64,000 nt of DNA, taken from positions 1 through 64,000 of the forward strand of contig NZ_QASN01000022.1 of NCBI RefSeq assembly GCF_003052585.1, given 5' to 3'. Under the pieces are notes generated by a model. It had not been told where the DNA came from. It worked only from the letters and a program-made list of their open reading frames with translations, and did not search any database. Source of the DNA: Pseudomonas mangrovi. GTDB lineage: Bacteria; Pseudomonadota; Gammaproteobacteria; Pseudomonadales; Pseudomonadaceae. Positions 1-8,878 of the stretch are shown here, one piece after another; within the stretch, counting starts at the first letter, position 1; every line of letters starts with the position of its first letter. The position numbers were made by a program, and so were the translations under genes.

Positions 1-50
1 CTTGCATGGCATGCAAGAGGTCGACGGTTCGATCCCGTCTAGCTCCACCA
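1..50 (+). tRNA. tRNA-Ala(GGC), 3' part
   Basis: Only the 3' part is present. The anticodon stem TTGCA/TGCAA encloses the loop TGGCATG, which gives anticodon GGC. It is followed by a variable region, a T arm with GGTTCGATCC, and an acceptor end that finishes with an encoded CCA. The 5' half lies outside the window. It is paired with tRNA-Glu directly downstream, an arrangement also known beside gltX in other pseudomonads. Confidence 0.93.
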
Positions 51-95
51 ATCACTGATGGCATGGCATTCGCCTTGCTGTTCATCGAAGGTTTC

Positions 96-171
96 GTCCC
101 CTTCGTCTAGTGGCCTAGGACACCGCCCTTTCACGGCGGTAACAGGGGTTCGAGTCCCCTAGGGGACGCCA
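96..171 (+). tRNA. tRNA-Glu(TTC)
   Basis: This is a full 76-nt cloverleaf. The acceptor GTCCCC pairs with GGGGAC, the anticodon stem CCGCC/GGCGG encloses CTTTCAC (anticodon TTC at 130-132), the T loop is GTTCGAG, and CCA is encoded at the 3' end. It lies 45 nt after the tRNA-Ala and is probably co-transcribed with it. Confidence 0.97.
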
Positions 172-198
172 TTTTCGCCCGCGACTTGCGGGTTTCGA

Positions 199-228
199 GG
201 GCTGCCGAAAGGCGGCCCTTTGTTTTTT
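199..228 (+). terminator. Rho-independent terminator of the tRNA operon
   Basis: A short GC hairpin (GGGCTGCC, loop GAAA, GGCGGCCC) is followed by TTTGTTTTTT. It sits 27 nt after tRNA-Glu and should end the tRNA transcript. The remaining sequence to the pgl start (229-422) shows no convincing gene and presumably holds the pgl-edd-eda promoter; I could not pick a clear promoter or HexR site. Confidence 0.8.
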
Positions 229-422
229 CCGCCTTTCCCTTTCCCTCTGCGTTTTGCATGCTGCGGGCACGCTGCGGTCTGCGGTTGGCTGCCACGCTGT
301 CAGGCGGCATCATGTAACGGTCGTGAATCAGAACCGCTTGCCGGTGGTCACAGAGGAAGTTGCCGAGCCAAATGCCGGCGTCCGAACGGCCTGTTGTCGG
401 CCGCAACCACTGGAGTCAGGAA

Positions 423-1106
423 ATGCCCGGATCATTGTTTCAGGCCTACCCCGACCGTGACGCCTGCGTCAGGGGTCTGGCAGGTGACCTTCATGCCTGC
501 CTGCAGCGGGCGCTGGCAGCCGATGGTAGGGCAAGGATGCTGATGCCTGGGGGTAGCAGTCCGCAGGCGCTGTTTCCGCTGTTGGCGGCACAGGCGCTGG
601 ACTGGGGGCGGGTCGACACCACACCCGGCGACGAGCGCTGGGTTGATCGCGAGGATGAGCGCAGCAACTTCCGCTTGTTGCGCGAAGGCCTTCCGCAGGC
701 CTGCTGTCTTGATCCGCGCCTTGCCGATACCGCAGAAGAGTCGGCAAGGCTATGGGGTGAGCGCATGCGCGAGTGGCTGCCGTTTTCGGTCGTGCTGCTC
801 GGGGTGGGCGGCGACGGCCACTTCGCCTCTCTGTTTCCAGGCATGCCGGGGCTGGATCAGGCGCTTGACCTCCAGGCCGCTCCCGACGCGCTGGTAGGCC
901 ATGCGCCGGATGAGCCGCGGCTGCGCATTTCCGCCAATCTGGCGATGCTGCTGGACAGCGACTGGGTCGGACTGCTGGTCTTCGGTGAGGACAAGAAGCG
1001 CCTGATCTATGCTGCCCTGGCTCACCAGCAGGCCAGCCTGTCGCAGCCGATCCATGCGCTGCTGCACAACGGGATACGTCCCGTGCACATTCACTGGGCG
1101 CCCTGA
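423..1106 (+). CDS. pgl: 6-phosphogluconolactonase
   Basis: The enzyme hydrolyses 6-phosphogluconolactone to 6-phosphogluconate in the cytosol, the step that feeds Edd. The 227-residue product has the family signatures: a phosphate-binding GGSSPQALF motif near residue 45, DERWV near residue 70 followed by SNFRLLREGL, and LLGVGGDGHFASLFPG near residue 125. The ATG at 423 is chosen because TCAGGA precedes it and the family domain begins directly after; an upstream in-frame ATG at 360 would add 21 residues of unlike sequence. It heads a pgl-edd-eda operon. In P. aeruginosa pgl sits between zwf and eda, so the order here is different, and no zwf is visible in the window. Confidence 0.93.
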   Translation: MPGSLFQAYPDRDACVRGLAGDLHACLQRALAADGRARMLMPGGSSPQALFPLLAAQALDWGRVDTTPGDERWVDREDERSNFRLLREGLPQACCLDPRLADTAEESARLWGERMREWLPFSVVLLGVGGDGHFASLFPGMPGLDQALDLQAAPDALVGHAPDEPRLRISANLAMLLDSDWVGLLVFGEDKKRLIYAALAHQQASLSQPIHALLHNGIRPVHIHWAP

Positions 1107-1130
1107 GCGCCCTGCACCGTGAGAACCGCC

Positions 1131-2966
1131 ATGCTTCACCGCATCGTCGAGAAGGTCACCAGCGACTTGCAGGCGCGCTCGGCGCAGTCGCGCGAGCGCT
1201 ACCTCGAACGTCTTGCCGACGCACTGGCACGGCCGCCACGCGATCGTCTCAGCTGTTCCAATCTGGCACATACCCTGGCAGCCAAGGACGAGGATGAGCG
1301 CGTAATCATCCGCCAGGGCGGCGCGCCGCATATCGCCATCATCTCCAGCTACAACGAGATGCTTTCGGCTCACGCGCCATTCAAGCACTACCCGGATCGT
1401 CTCGCCGCGGCACTCGCTCGGCGTGGTGCCACCTGCCAGTTCGCTGCCGGTGTCCCGGCGATGTGCGACGGCATCACCCAGGGCGAAGGCGGCATGCAGC
1501 TGTCGCTGTTCTCGCGCGACCTGATCGCCCAGGCCACTGCCATCGGCATGACCCATGCGGTATTCGATGGCGGCCTGTATCTGGGGGTCTGCGACAAGAT
1601 AGTGCCGGGACTGCTGATAGGAGCCCTGGCGTTCGGTCATCTGCCGGCGGTGTTCGTGCCGGCCGGGCCGATGCATTCCGGCATTCCCAACAAGGAGAAG
1701 GCGGCGGTACGCCAGCGCTTTGCGCGGGGCGAGGCCACTCGCGAGGAGCTGCTGGCAATCGAGCAGGCCTCCTACCACGCTCAGGGCACCTGCACCTTCT
1801 ACGGTACGGCAAACACCAACCAGGTCATGATGGAGGCGATGGGGCTGCATGTCCCCGGCAGCGCCTTCATCAATCCGGACAGCCCGCTGCGCGACGCGCT
1901 GACGGAAGAGGCGGCCCGGCTTGTAGCGCGCAACAGCCGGCATGGCGAGCGTCATCTGCCGCTGGGACTGCAGATCGATGCACGTGCGCTCGTCAACGCG
2001 GTGGTGATGCTGCTGGCGACGGGTGGTTCGACCAACCATGGTCTGCATCTGCCGGCCATTGCCCGTGCGGCCGGCTTCAAGCTGGTCTGGGAGGATTTCG
2101 CCGAGCTTTCCAGGGTCGTGCCGCTCCTGGCGCGGGTCTATCCCAATGGCGCGGCCGACGTGAACCAGTTCCAGGCGGCGGGCGGCCCCGGCTGGGTCAT
2201 GGGCCAGCTGCTGGACGCCGATCTGTTGCACGCCGATGTGGCGACGGTGGCGGGCGAGGACCTGGCCGACTATGCCCGTGAGCCGTGGCTGGATGGCGAT
2301 ACTCTCGCCTGGCGCTCTCTTCCACGACACAGTGTGGCGCCCGACGTGCTCCGTTCCTGCGCCGAGCCCTTTGCCCCTGAGGGCGGGTTGGCGGTGCTCG
2401 AAGGCAATCTTGGCCGAGCGATGATCAAGACCTCGGCGGTGGATCCTGCGTACTGGCGGATTCGCGCACCCGCGAGGGTTTTCGACAGTGAAACCGCGGT
2501 GCAGCACGCCTACACGGCTGGCGAGCTGGTCGGTGATCTGGTGCTGGTGGTGCGCTTCCAGGGGCCGCGTGCCAATGGCATGCCCGAGTTGCACAAGCTG
2601 ATGCCGCTACTGGCCAATCTGCAGCACGCCGGCCAGCGCGTCGCGCTGGTGACCGATGGCCGGCTTTCTGGCGCCTCGGGTCAGGTTCCGGCGGCCCTGC
2701 ATCTGACGCCGGAAGCGCTTGCCGGCGGTGCGCTGGCACTGTTGCGCGACGGCGACATCATTGAAATCGACGCACAAAACGCCCGTCTGCACGTCGAAGT
2801 CGAGGATGCGCAGTGGTGTACGCGCACGCCGGCGACACCGAGCGAGCCACTGGCGGCCGGTTTCGGCCTTGAGCTGTTCGCTGCCCAACGTCTGCTCGCC
2901 GGTCCGGCTGATGAAGGCGGCAGCAGCCTGTTTCTGGATCACCCTCACACGGGAGCCACGCCATGA
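1131..2966 (+). CDS. edd: phosphogluconate dehydratase (Entner-Doudoroff)
   Basis: The enzyme dehydrates 6-phosphogluconate to KDPG using a [4Fe-4S] cluster. The product (611 residues) matches the IlvD/Edd family throughout, close to the E. coli enzyme in length (about 603). Readable Edd landmarks are AIISSYNEMLSAH, AGVPAMCDGITQGE, VCDKIVPGL, GTCTFYGTANTNQ, LLATGGSTNH and VTDGRLSGASG, which include the cluster cysteines. The ATG at 1131 has GTGAGAA upstream; a GTG at 1119 would add only four residues. The stop codon overlaps the eda start (ATGA), so the two are translationally coupled. Confidence 0.96.
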   Translation: MLHRIVEKVTSDLQARSAQSRERYLERLADALARPPRDRLSCSNLAHTLAAKDEDERVIIRQGGAPHIAIISSYNEMLSAHAPFKHYPDRLAAALARRGATCQFAAGVPAMCDGITQGEGGMQLSLFSRDLIAQATAIGMTHAVFDGGLYLGVCDKIVPGLLIGALAFGHLPAVFVPAGPMHSGIPNKEKAAVRQRFARGEATREELLAIEQASYHAQGTCTFYGTANTNQVMMEAMGLHVPGSAFINPDSPLRDALTEEAARLVARNSRHGERHLPLGLQIDARALVNAVVMLLATGGSTNHGLHLPAIARAAGFKLVWEDFAELSRVVPLLARVYPNGAADVNQFQAAGGPGWVMGQLLDADLLHADVATVAGEDLADYAREPWLDGDTLAWRSLPRHSVAPDVLRSCAEPFAPEGGLAVLEGNLGRAMIKTSAVDPAYWRIRAPARVFDSETAVQHAYTAGELVGDLVLVVRFQGPRANGMPELHKLMPLLANLQHAGQRVALVTDGRLSGASGQVPAALHLTPEALAGGALALLRDGDIIEIDAQNARLHVEVEDAQWCTRTPATPSEPLAAGFGLELFAAQRLLAGPADEGGSSLFLDHPHTGATP

Positions 2967-3613
2967 CCCTGACGATGGATGAAGTGCTGCAACGAGCCCG
3001 GCCAGTGATGCCGGTGCTGGTCATCGACGATCTGAATCTTGCCGTTGATCTGGCGCGGGCACTCCATGCCGGTGGCGTCGAGGTGCTCGAGGTGACCTTG
3101 CGTACCGCCTGCGCTTTGAAAGCGGTGGAGGTGATCCGCCGCGACCTGCCCGACCTGTTGGTGGGGGCGGGGACGCTGATTCATGCCGAGCAATTTGCCG
3201 AGGCACGTGACGCCGGCGCGCAATTCGCCGTCAGTCCGGGGTTCACCGCGCGCCTGGCCGCCGCTGCCGAACAGTGCGCGATGCCTTATCTGCCTGGCGT
3301 CATGACACCCTCGGAGGTGCTGATGGCGCTGGAGCACGGTTATCGTTCGTTGAAGCTGTTCCCGGCCAATGGCTCGACCAGCGTGAAAATGCTCAAGAGT
3401 TTCAAGGGCCCGTTCACCGGAATACGTTTCTGCCCCACCGGGGGCGTCACGCCGGACAATCTGCTGAGCTTCCTGCGATTGCCGAATGTGGCGTGCGTCG
3501 GAGGTACCTGGATTGCGCCGGAAAGCCTGGTCAAGGCGCGAGCCTGGGACCAGATCACGCAATTGGCGGCTGAGGCACGCTACCTCGCCGCGAGTCTGGA
3601 GCACTCTGCATGA
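2963..3613 (+). CDS. eda: KDPG aldolase (2-dehydro-3-deoxyphosphogluconate aldolase)
   Basis: The enzyme cleaves KDPG to pyruvate and glyceraldehyde 3-phosphate, completing the Entner-Doudoroff route. The 216-residue product is a standard class I aldolase TIM barrel. The Schiff-base lysine lies in LKLFPA, the catalytic glutamate in EVLEVTLRT, and the phosphate-binding loops are PTGGVTPDN and GGTWI. Start and stop codons overlap those of edd and of the downstream thioesterase, so the three are translated as one unit. In P. aeruginosa eda is linked to zwf-pgl instead. Confidence 0.96.
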   Translation: MTLTMDEVLQRARPVMPVLVIDDLNLAVDLARALHAGGVEVLEVTLRTACALKAVEVIRRDLPDLLVGAGTLIHAEQFAEARDAGAQFAVSPGFTARLAAAAEQCAMPYLPGVMTPSEVLMALEHGYRSLKLFPANGSTSVKMLKSFKGPFTGIRFCPTGGVTPDNLLSFLRLPNVACVGGTWIAPESLVKARAWDQITQLAAEARYLAASLEHSA

Positions 3614-4053
3614 AGTGGGATCGTCCCGATCCGTTCACCCTGGACATCAGTGTCCAGAGCGATGATATCGACGGCCTGGGCCACGCCAACAACGCCGTCT
3701 ACGTCAGCTGGCTGGAGCGCTGCGCCTGGCGTCATTCGCAGCGTCTGGGGCTGGATCTGACGGAGTACCGCCGTCTGGATCGGGCGATGGCCGTGGTGCG
3801 CCACGAGATCGACTACCTGGCCAGCGCCTATGAAGACGAGCAACTGGTCATGGGCACCTGGATCGTCGAGTGGGATCGCAAGCTGAAGATGGATCGCTGC
3901 TTCCAGCTGATTCGTCCTGCCGACGGCATGACGCTGTTGCGTGCGCGCACTACCTTCGTCTGCATCGAACTGTCCAGCGGTCGTCCGCGACGGATGCCGG
4001 CGGAGTTTCTCGACGGTTACGGGCAGGCGGTGCTGGAGCCTGCGGTCGTCTGA
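3610..4053 (+). CDS. acyl-CoA thioesterase, 4HBT/YbgC hot-dog family
   Basis: This 147-residue protein belongs to the single hot-dog-fold thioesterase family. The active-site segment reads DIDGLGHANNAVYVSWLE, equivalent to the D-x-x-x-x-H-x-N-N-x-x-Y signature of 4-hydroxybenzoyl-CoA thioesterase and YbgC. Its ATG overlaps the eda stop (ATGA), so it is expressed with the Entner-Doudoroff genes although no direct link to that pathway is known. The acyl-CoA substrate cannot be told from sequence. Confidence 0.86.
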   Translation: MKWDRPDPFTLDISVQSDDIDGLGHANNAVYVSWLERCAWRHSQRLGLDLTEYRRLDRAMAVVRHEIDYLASAYEDEQLVMGTWIVEWDRKLKMDRCFQLIRPADGMTLLRARTTFVCIELSSGRPRRMPAEFLDGYGQAVLEPAVV

Positions 4054-4120
4054 CAGGGCAGCGCGACGGGGTGCGAAGCGAGTAAGATGCGCGCCCGCCA
4101 AATTGTTCGAGATCTTTCGC

Positions 4121-5101
4121 GTGCAAATTGCTCTGGCCCCGATGGAAGGGCTGGTCGACGAAATAATGCGTGACGTCCTCACGGGCGTAGGCGGTGTCGA
4201 CTGGTGCGTGACCGAGTTCATCCGCGTCAGCGATCGCCTGCTGCCCGCATCGCAGTTCCGCCGTCTCGCCCCCGAGCTTGCCCAGGGCGCCCGCACGGCC
4301 GCCGGCACGCCATTGCGAGTGCAGTTGCTCGGCTCCGATCCTGCCTGCCTTGCCGACAATGCGGCGCGCGCCTGCCGCCTCGGTGCGCCGGTGATCGATC
4401 TGAATTTCGGCTGTCCGGCGCGGACCGTGAACAAGTCGCGCGGCGGTGCCGTGCTGCTCAAGGAGCCCGAGCTGCTGCATGCCATCGTCCGCGAGGTACG
4501 GCGCACGGTGCCGGCGGCCATCCCGGTGACCGCCAAGATGCGTCTGGGCTTCGAGTCCACCGATCTGGCGCTGGACTGCGCGCGCGCCCTGGCCGAGGCG
4601 GGTGCCGGACAGCTGGTGGTGCATGCGCGGACCAAGGCTCAGGGCTACCGCCCGCCCGCGCATTGGGAGTGGGTTGCGCGGGTGCAGGAGGTGGTTGCCG
4701 TGCCGGTTTATGCCAACGGCGAGATCTGGAGTGTCGAGGACTGGCGTCGCTGTCGTGAGCTCAGTGGGGTCGAGGACATCATGCTCGGCCGCGGCCTGGT
4801 TTCCTGTCCCGATCTGGCGCTGCAGATCGCCGCTGCCCGTCGCGGCGAGGTGCGTCAGCCGGATGGTTGGCGCGAGGTTCTGCCGCTGCTGCTGGAGTTC
4901 TGGCGGCAGGCGCGCAACAAGATTGCACCGCGCTACGCGCCAGGCCGGCTCAAGCAATGGCTCGCCCAGCTCAGCCGCAACTATCCGCAGGCCGCTGCGC
5001 TTTTCGCCACCTTGCGGCGGGAAACCGACTGCGAACGGATCGATGCACTGCTCGCCCAGCCTGTCGCCCGCTGGGGTGATTTGGCGGCGGCGGGTTCGTA
5101 A
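4121..5101 (+). CDS. dusC: tRNA-dihydrouridine(16) synthase DusC
   Basis: This FMN-dependent enzyme reduces uridine 16 in the D loop of tRNA. The 326-residue product starts QIALAPMEGLVD, as DusC proteins do. It carries the catalytic cysteine in DLNFGCPARTVN, a VHARTK motif and the NGEIW flavin-binding motif typical of DusC rather than DusA/B. The GTG at 4121 is preferred because the conserved N-terminus begins right there; the in-frame extension back to 3941 overlaps the thioesterase gene and has no homologous look. It converges tail to tail on the GGDEF-EAL gene. Confidence 0.92.
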   Translation: MQIALAPMEGLVDEIMRDVLTGVGGVDWCVTEFIRVSDRLLPASQFRRLAPELAQGARTAAGTPLRVQLLGSDPACLADNAARACRLGAPVIDLNFGCPARTVNKSRGGAVLLKEPELLHAIVREVRRTVPAAIPVTAKMRLGFESTDLALDCARALAEAGAGQLVVHARTKAQGYRPPAHWEWVARVQEVVAVPVYANGEIWSVEDWRRCRELSGVEDIMLGRGLVSCPDLALQIAAARRGEVRQPDGWREVLPLLLEFWRQARNKIAPRYAPGRLKQWLAQLSRNYPQAAALFATLRRETDCERIDALLAQPVARWGDLAAAGS

Positions 5102-8100
5102 TCAGATGCCGAGCGGCGGCGTGGTAGCGTCGCGTAGCAGGGTGATGAAGGCTTCCAGTGGGATGGGCCGGCTGAACAGATAGCCCTGGTACAGGTGACA
5201 GCCCTGTTGCTGCAGGAATTCGAGCTGCTCCTGTTTCTCCACGCCCTCGGCGATCACTTCCAGGCCAAGGCTGCGCGCCATCGCTGCGATGGCACGGATG
5301 ATCTCTGCGTCGTTGGGATCGCTGGTGGCATCCCGCACGAACGACTGGTCGATCTTCAGAATGTCCACTGGCAGGCGCTTCAGATAGGTCAGTGACGAAT
5401 AGCCGGTACCGAAGTCATCCATGGCGAAATTGACGCCGATCTTCTTCAGTCGACGCATCTTGCCGATGGTGTCGTCGATGTTCTGGATCACGATGCCTTC
5501 GGTGATTTCGAGCTTGAGGGCGGCGGCCGGCAGGCCGCTGGCGGACAGCGAGTGTTCGACATGCTCGATGAACTGAGGATCGCGGAACTGACGTGGGCTG
5601 ATGTTGACGCAGAGACTGAATTCCCTGCTGACCAGCTTGCGCGCGAACAGTTCGGCACAGGCCGCGCAGGCCTGGCGCAGGACCCAGGCACCGACCTGAA
5701 CGATCATGCCGCTTTCTTCCAGCACCTGGATGAACTGCGCCGGAGATTGTTCTCCACGCTGGGGGTGCCTCCAGCGCAGCAGGGCTTCTGCGCCGATCAC
5801 GCTGCTGTCGCGCGCGTCGACCTGCGGCTGGTAGTGCAGTTCGAATTCGCTGCGACTGAGCGCCTGACGCAGGTCGCTTTCCAGTCGCAGCCTGTCGCTG
5901 GCGGCCTGTTGCATATCGCTGCGAAACATCTTCAGCGCGTTGCGACCGGAGTCCTTGGCCCGGTACAGCGCAATGTCGGCGCGCTTGAGCAGGTCGGCAG
6001 GGTCGCTGCCATGATCGGGAATCAGCGCGATGCCCATGCTGGGGGTGACCTGCAGCCGGTGACCGTCGAAGGTCATGGGCTCGGCAAGCAGGTTACGCAG
6101 CTTGTCGGCGATCTGACGGACCTGGCGGGTGACCTCCGAGCGTTTGCCCTCAAGGCCGGACAGCAGCACCACGAACTCGTCCCCGCCCAGGCGGGCGACC
6201 GTGTCTTCCTGGCGCACGCTGGCCTCCAGGCGGGCGGTAACCATCTTCAGCACGGCGTCGCCGACCGGGTGGCCGAGGGAGTCGTTGATGTGCTTGAAGT
6301 GGTCCAGATCGAGAAACAGCAGGGCACCGCGCAGGTCGTGACGCTTGAGCAGGGCGATCTGCTGGGTCAGGCGGTCCATCAGCAGTGCGCGGTTGGGCAG
6401 GTTGGTCAGCGAGTCGTGATAGGCCAGGTGCTGGATCTGCGCCTGGGCCTGCTTGAGTGCGGTGACATCGCGTCCGGTCAGCAGCAGGCAGGGCTTGTCG
6501 TCGAGGTCGATCGGCTCGACCGATACTTCGACCACTTTCTCGTTGCCGAAACGGTCACGTCCGGGCACCTCCAGATGGTGGATGAAACCGTCACGCTCCA
6601 GCTGGGCCGCCAGCCGCTCCCGTTGATCGGGCAGGGCCCACAGCTGCAGGTCCTCGACGTTCTTGCCGTAGGCCTCCTCCGGCGTGTAGCCGGTGAGGCG
6701 GGTAAAGCCTTCGTTGACTTCGAGGTACTTGCCGCTGGCGCGGTCGGTAATGGTGATGGCGTCCGGGCTTGAATGAAACGCCTTGGCGAACTTCTCCTGG
6801 CTGGCCTTAAGGGCGGCCTCGGCGCGCTGGCGCTCGGTGATGTCGCGGAAGGTCGAGGTGATGCACATTTGCCGGTTGATGCGCAGGAAGCGACTGGAAA
6901 CCTGGCAGGTGAGCACGCGGCCGTCGCGGGTGCGGAACTGCGCTTCCTCGTTGTTCAACGCCTTTTCCGCCATCAGCCTCTCGAACAGGCGACGACGGTG
7001 GTCGGGGTCGACCCAGAAGTTCACCTCCGGGGCGCTGCGACCGACGATCTGCTCGGGACTCCAGCCAAAGGTCTCGCTGAAGCTCGGATTGACCTCGGTG
7101 AACACGCCATCGCGGATGCGCGAGACCGAAATCGGGTCCGGACTGGCCTGAAACAGTGCGGAGAATTTTTCCTCGGAGGCCCTGACATGCTGCTCGCGAA
7201 GTACCCGCTCGGTGATGTCCACGACGATGCCAGCCATGCGCAAGGGCTTTCCGTGTTCGTCGCGGTAGAGCTTGGCCGTGCTTTCCAGGTAAAGCTTGCG
7301 TTCACCGATGTAGGTTCGGTAGGTCACCTCGTAGCGCTGGCTGCGGCCCTCGGCGAGTTCCCGGTAGGCTCGGCGTAACGCCAGACGATCATCCATGGGG
7401 ACGTTGGCGAAGAAGTCCTTGAAATGCCCCTGAAAGGCGCCGCCGGCCAGTTCGCTCAGGCCGTGCAGGCGTGCGGAGCGCTCCGAGCCGTAGAGGGTGC
7501 CGCTGGGAATGTTCCATTCCCAGGTGCCCAGGTCGACCGAATCCAGGGCCAGCGCCAGGCGTTCCTGGCTGTCGCGCAGGGCCTGCTCGCGCGCCAGATC
7601 CTCGGTGATGTCGCGAGCGGTCAGGACCAGGCAGCGGACCCCGTCCAGATCGACGGTGCCGCCGGTCATTACATTGGTGGTGATGTTGCCGTCGCGCCCG
7701 CGAAAGCGCAGGCGAATCGGTGCCAGGGTGCCGTTCTCGTCCATTGCGTCGAGCATGCGCCGGCGGTCATCAGGGTCGACCCACAGCCCCAGGTCGACAG
7801 AAGTACGGCCGAGGGCTTCGGCGGCGCTCCAGCCGGTCTTGCGGGTAAAGGTATCGTTTACCTCGACATAGCGACCCGACTCCATTTCGGTAATGACGAT
7901 GGTATCGGCAGAGCTGTGAAAGGCCTTGGCGAACTTGCTCTCGCTGGTGCGCAACGCGGCTTCGGAGCGCTTCTGTTCGGTGGTGTCGAGAAAGGTGCAG
8001 AGCAGGCAGGGCTGCTCGTCCAGATCCATGTACTGGGCGCTGAGCACACCATGCAGGATGCGCTCGTCACGGGTGCGCAGCTGCACTTCGACATTCACCG

Positions 8101-8782
8101 GCTCCGGACTGGCCAGGGCGCGGGCGCGCACTTCGTCGCGCTGCTGAGTGTTCACCCAGAGCTTGAGCTCTGCGGTCGATCGCCCGATCGCCTGCTCGGC
8201 GCTCCAGCCGAACACTTGCTGGAAATTCTGGTTGGCCTCGAGGATCACCGCGTCGCTGAAGCGAACCAGCACCACGACGTTGGGGCTCATGTGAAACAGG
8301 CTGGAAAAACGCTGCTGCGAGTTGGTCAGGGCTTCTGCGCGTTCGCGGCGGCGGGTGATGTCACGGACCACTCCCATCAGCAGGGGACCCTGCTCGGACT
8401 GCTGCACGGTGCCGCGAAGTTCCAGCCAGTGCAGGCTGCCATCGGGCCAGCGCACCCGGTGCCGAAGGGGGGCAAGCGGCGCCTGGCCTGTTATCGCCGC
8501 CTCCAGTTGTTCGCGAATGCGGTCACGATCGAGTTCGTGGATCAGCTCGAGATAGTTGCGCGGCTGCTCGGAGGCTGCATCCGGGTCTCGGCCGAACAGA
8601 ACGCTGGTGCCCCTGGACCAGTGCGCTTCGCCCGTCTTGAGGTTCCACGCCCAGGCGCCCAGCCCGGCGGCATTCATTACCGCGATTAGACGCGGCGCGT
8701 CCTGCCAGGAAGCCTCGATCTCCCGAGGGTCGAGCGGCGGCAGAAACGGAACCGAGGTGGGGGCTTTGGGCGGTTTGGGCAT
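5102..8782 (-). CDS. six-PAS GGDEF-EAL cyclic-di-GMP signalling protein
   Basis: This is a 1226-residue cytoplasmic sensor with no membrane segment. Six PAS domains run in series, at about residues 33-146, 155-275, 280-397, 402-527, 537-652 and 660-776, each ending in a DIT/DVT-type linker. They are followed by a diguanylate cyclase domain (GGDEF at 866-870) with an RxxD inhibitory site five residues earlier (857-860), then an EAL phosphodiesterase domain (EALLRW at about 999, DDFGTGYSS, EGVE). All key catalytic motifs of both halves look intact, so it could make or degrade c-di-GMP; the net activity is not predictable. PAS2 and PAS4-6 share the phrase HxSPxxI/V and look like internal duplications. 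It is monocistronic. Confidence 0.93.
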   Translation of the reverse strand: MPKPPKAPTSVPFLPPLDPREIEASWQDAPRLIAVMNAAGLGAWAWNLKTGEAHWSRGTSVLFGRDPDAASEQPRNYLELIHELDRDRIREQLEAAITGQAPLAPLRHRVRWPDGSLHWLELRGTVQQSEQGPLLMGVVRDITRRRERAEALTNSQQRFSSLFHMSPNVVVLVRFSDAVILEANQNFQQVFGWSAEQAIGRSTAELKLWVNTQQRDEVRARALASPEPVNVEVQLRTRDERILHGVLSAQYMDLDEQPCLLCTFLDTTEQKRSEAALRTSESKFAKAFHSSADTIVITEMESGRYVEVNDTFTRKTGWSAAEALGRTSVDLGLWVDPDDRRRMLDAMDENGTLAPIRLRFRGRDGNITTNVMTGGTVDLDGVRCLVLTARDITEDLAREQALRDSQERLALALDSVDLGTWEWNIPSGTLYGSERSARLHGLSELAGGAFQGHFKDFFANVPMDDRLALRRAYRELAEGRSQRYEVTYRTYIGERKLYLESTAKLYRDEHGKPLRMAGIVVDITERVLREQHVRASEEKFSALFQASPDPISVSRIRDGVFTEVNPSFSETFGWSPEQIVGRSAPEVNFWVDPDHRRRLFERLMAEKALNNEEAQFRTRDGRVLTCQVSSRFLRINRQMCITSTFRDITERQRAEAALKASQEKFAKAFHSSPDAITITDRASGKYLEVNEGFTRLTGYTPEEAYGKNVEDLQLWALPDQRERLAAQLERDGFIHHLEVPGRDRFGNEKVVEVSVEPIDLDDKPCLLLTGRDVTALKQAQAQIQHLAYHDSLTNLPNRALLMDRLTQQIALLKRHDLRGALLFLDLDHFKHINDSLGHPVGDAVLKMVTARLEASVRQEDTVARLGGDEFVVLLSGLEGKRSEVTRQVRQIADKLRNLLAEPMTFDGHRLQVTPSMGIALIPDHGSDPADLLKRADIALYRAKDSGRNALKMFRSDMQQAASDRLRLESDLRQALSRSEFELHYQPQVDARDSSVIGAEALLRWRHPQRGEQSPAQFIQVLEESGMIVQVGAWVLRQACAACAELFARKLVSREFSLCVNISPRQFRDPQFIEHVEHSLSASGLPAAALKLEITEGIVIQNIDDTIGKMRRLKKIGVNFAMDDFGTGYSSLTYLKRLPVDILKIDQSFVRDATSDPNDAEIIRAIAAMARSLGLEVIAEGVEKQEQLEFLQQQGCHLYQGYLFSRPIPLEAFITLLRDATTPPLGI

Positions 8783-8878
8783 CGCGGTGTCGTTCTACCT
8801 GCGCTGACTGACTACTGCGCCGGCTACATCGGCTGGGCGCGTTTTTGTTGCGGTTCACGTTAGCCTCTGCCGCTGCCG

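Noticed and set aside
131..406. 91-aa minus-strand frame at the tRNA-Glu region
   Set aside because: It crosses the tRNA gene and terminator and ends in a sequence typical of false frames over tRNAs.
750..2594. 614-aa minus-strand frame opposite pgl/edd
   Set aside because: It is antisense to clearly coding Edd and has shadow composition.
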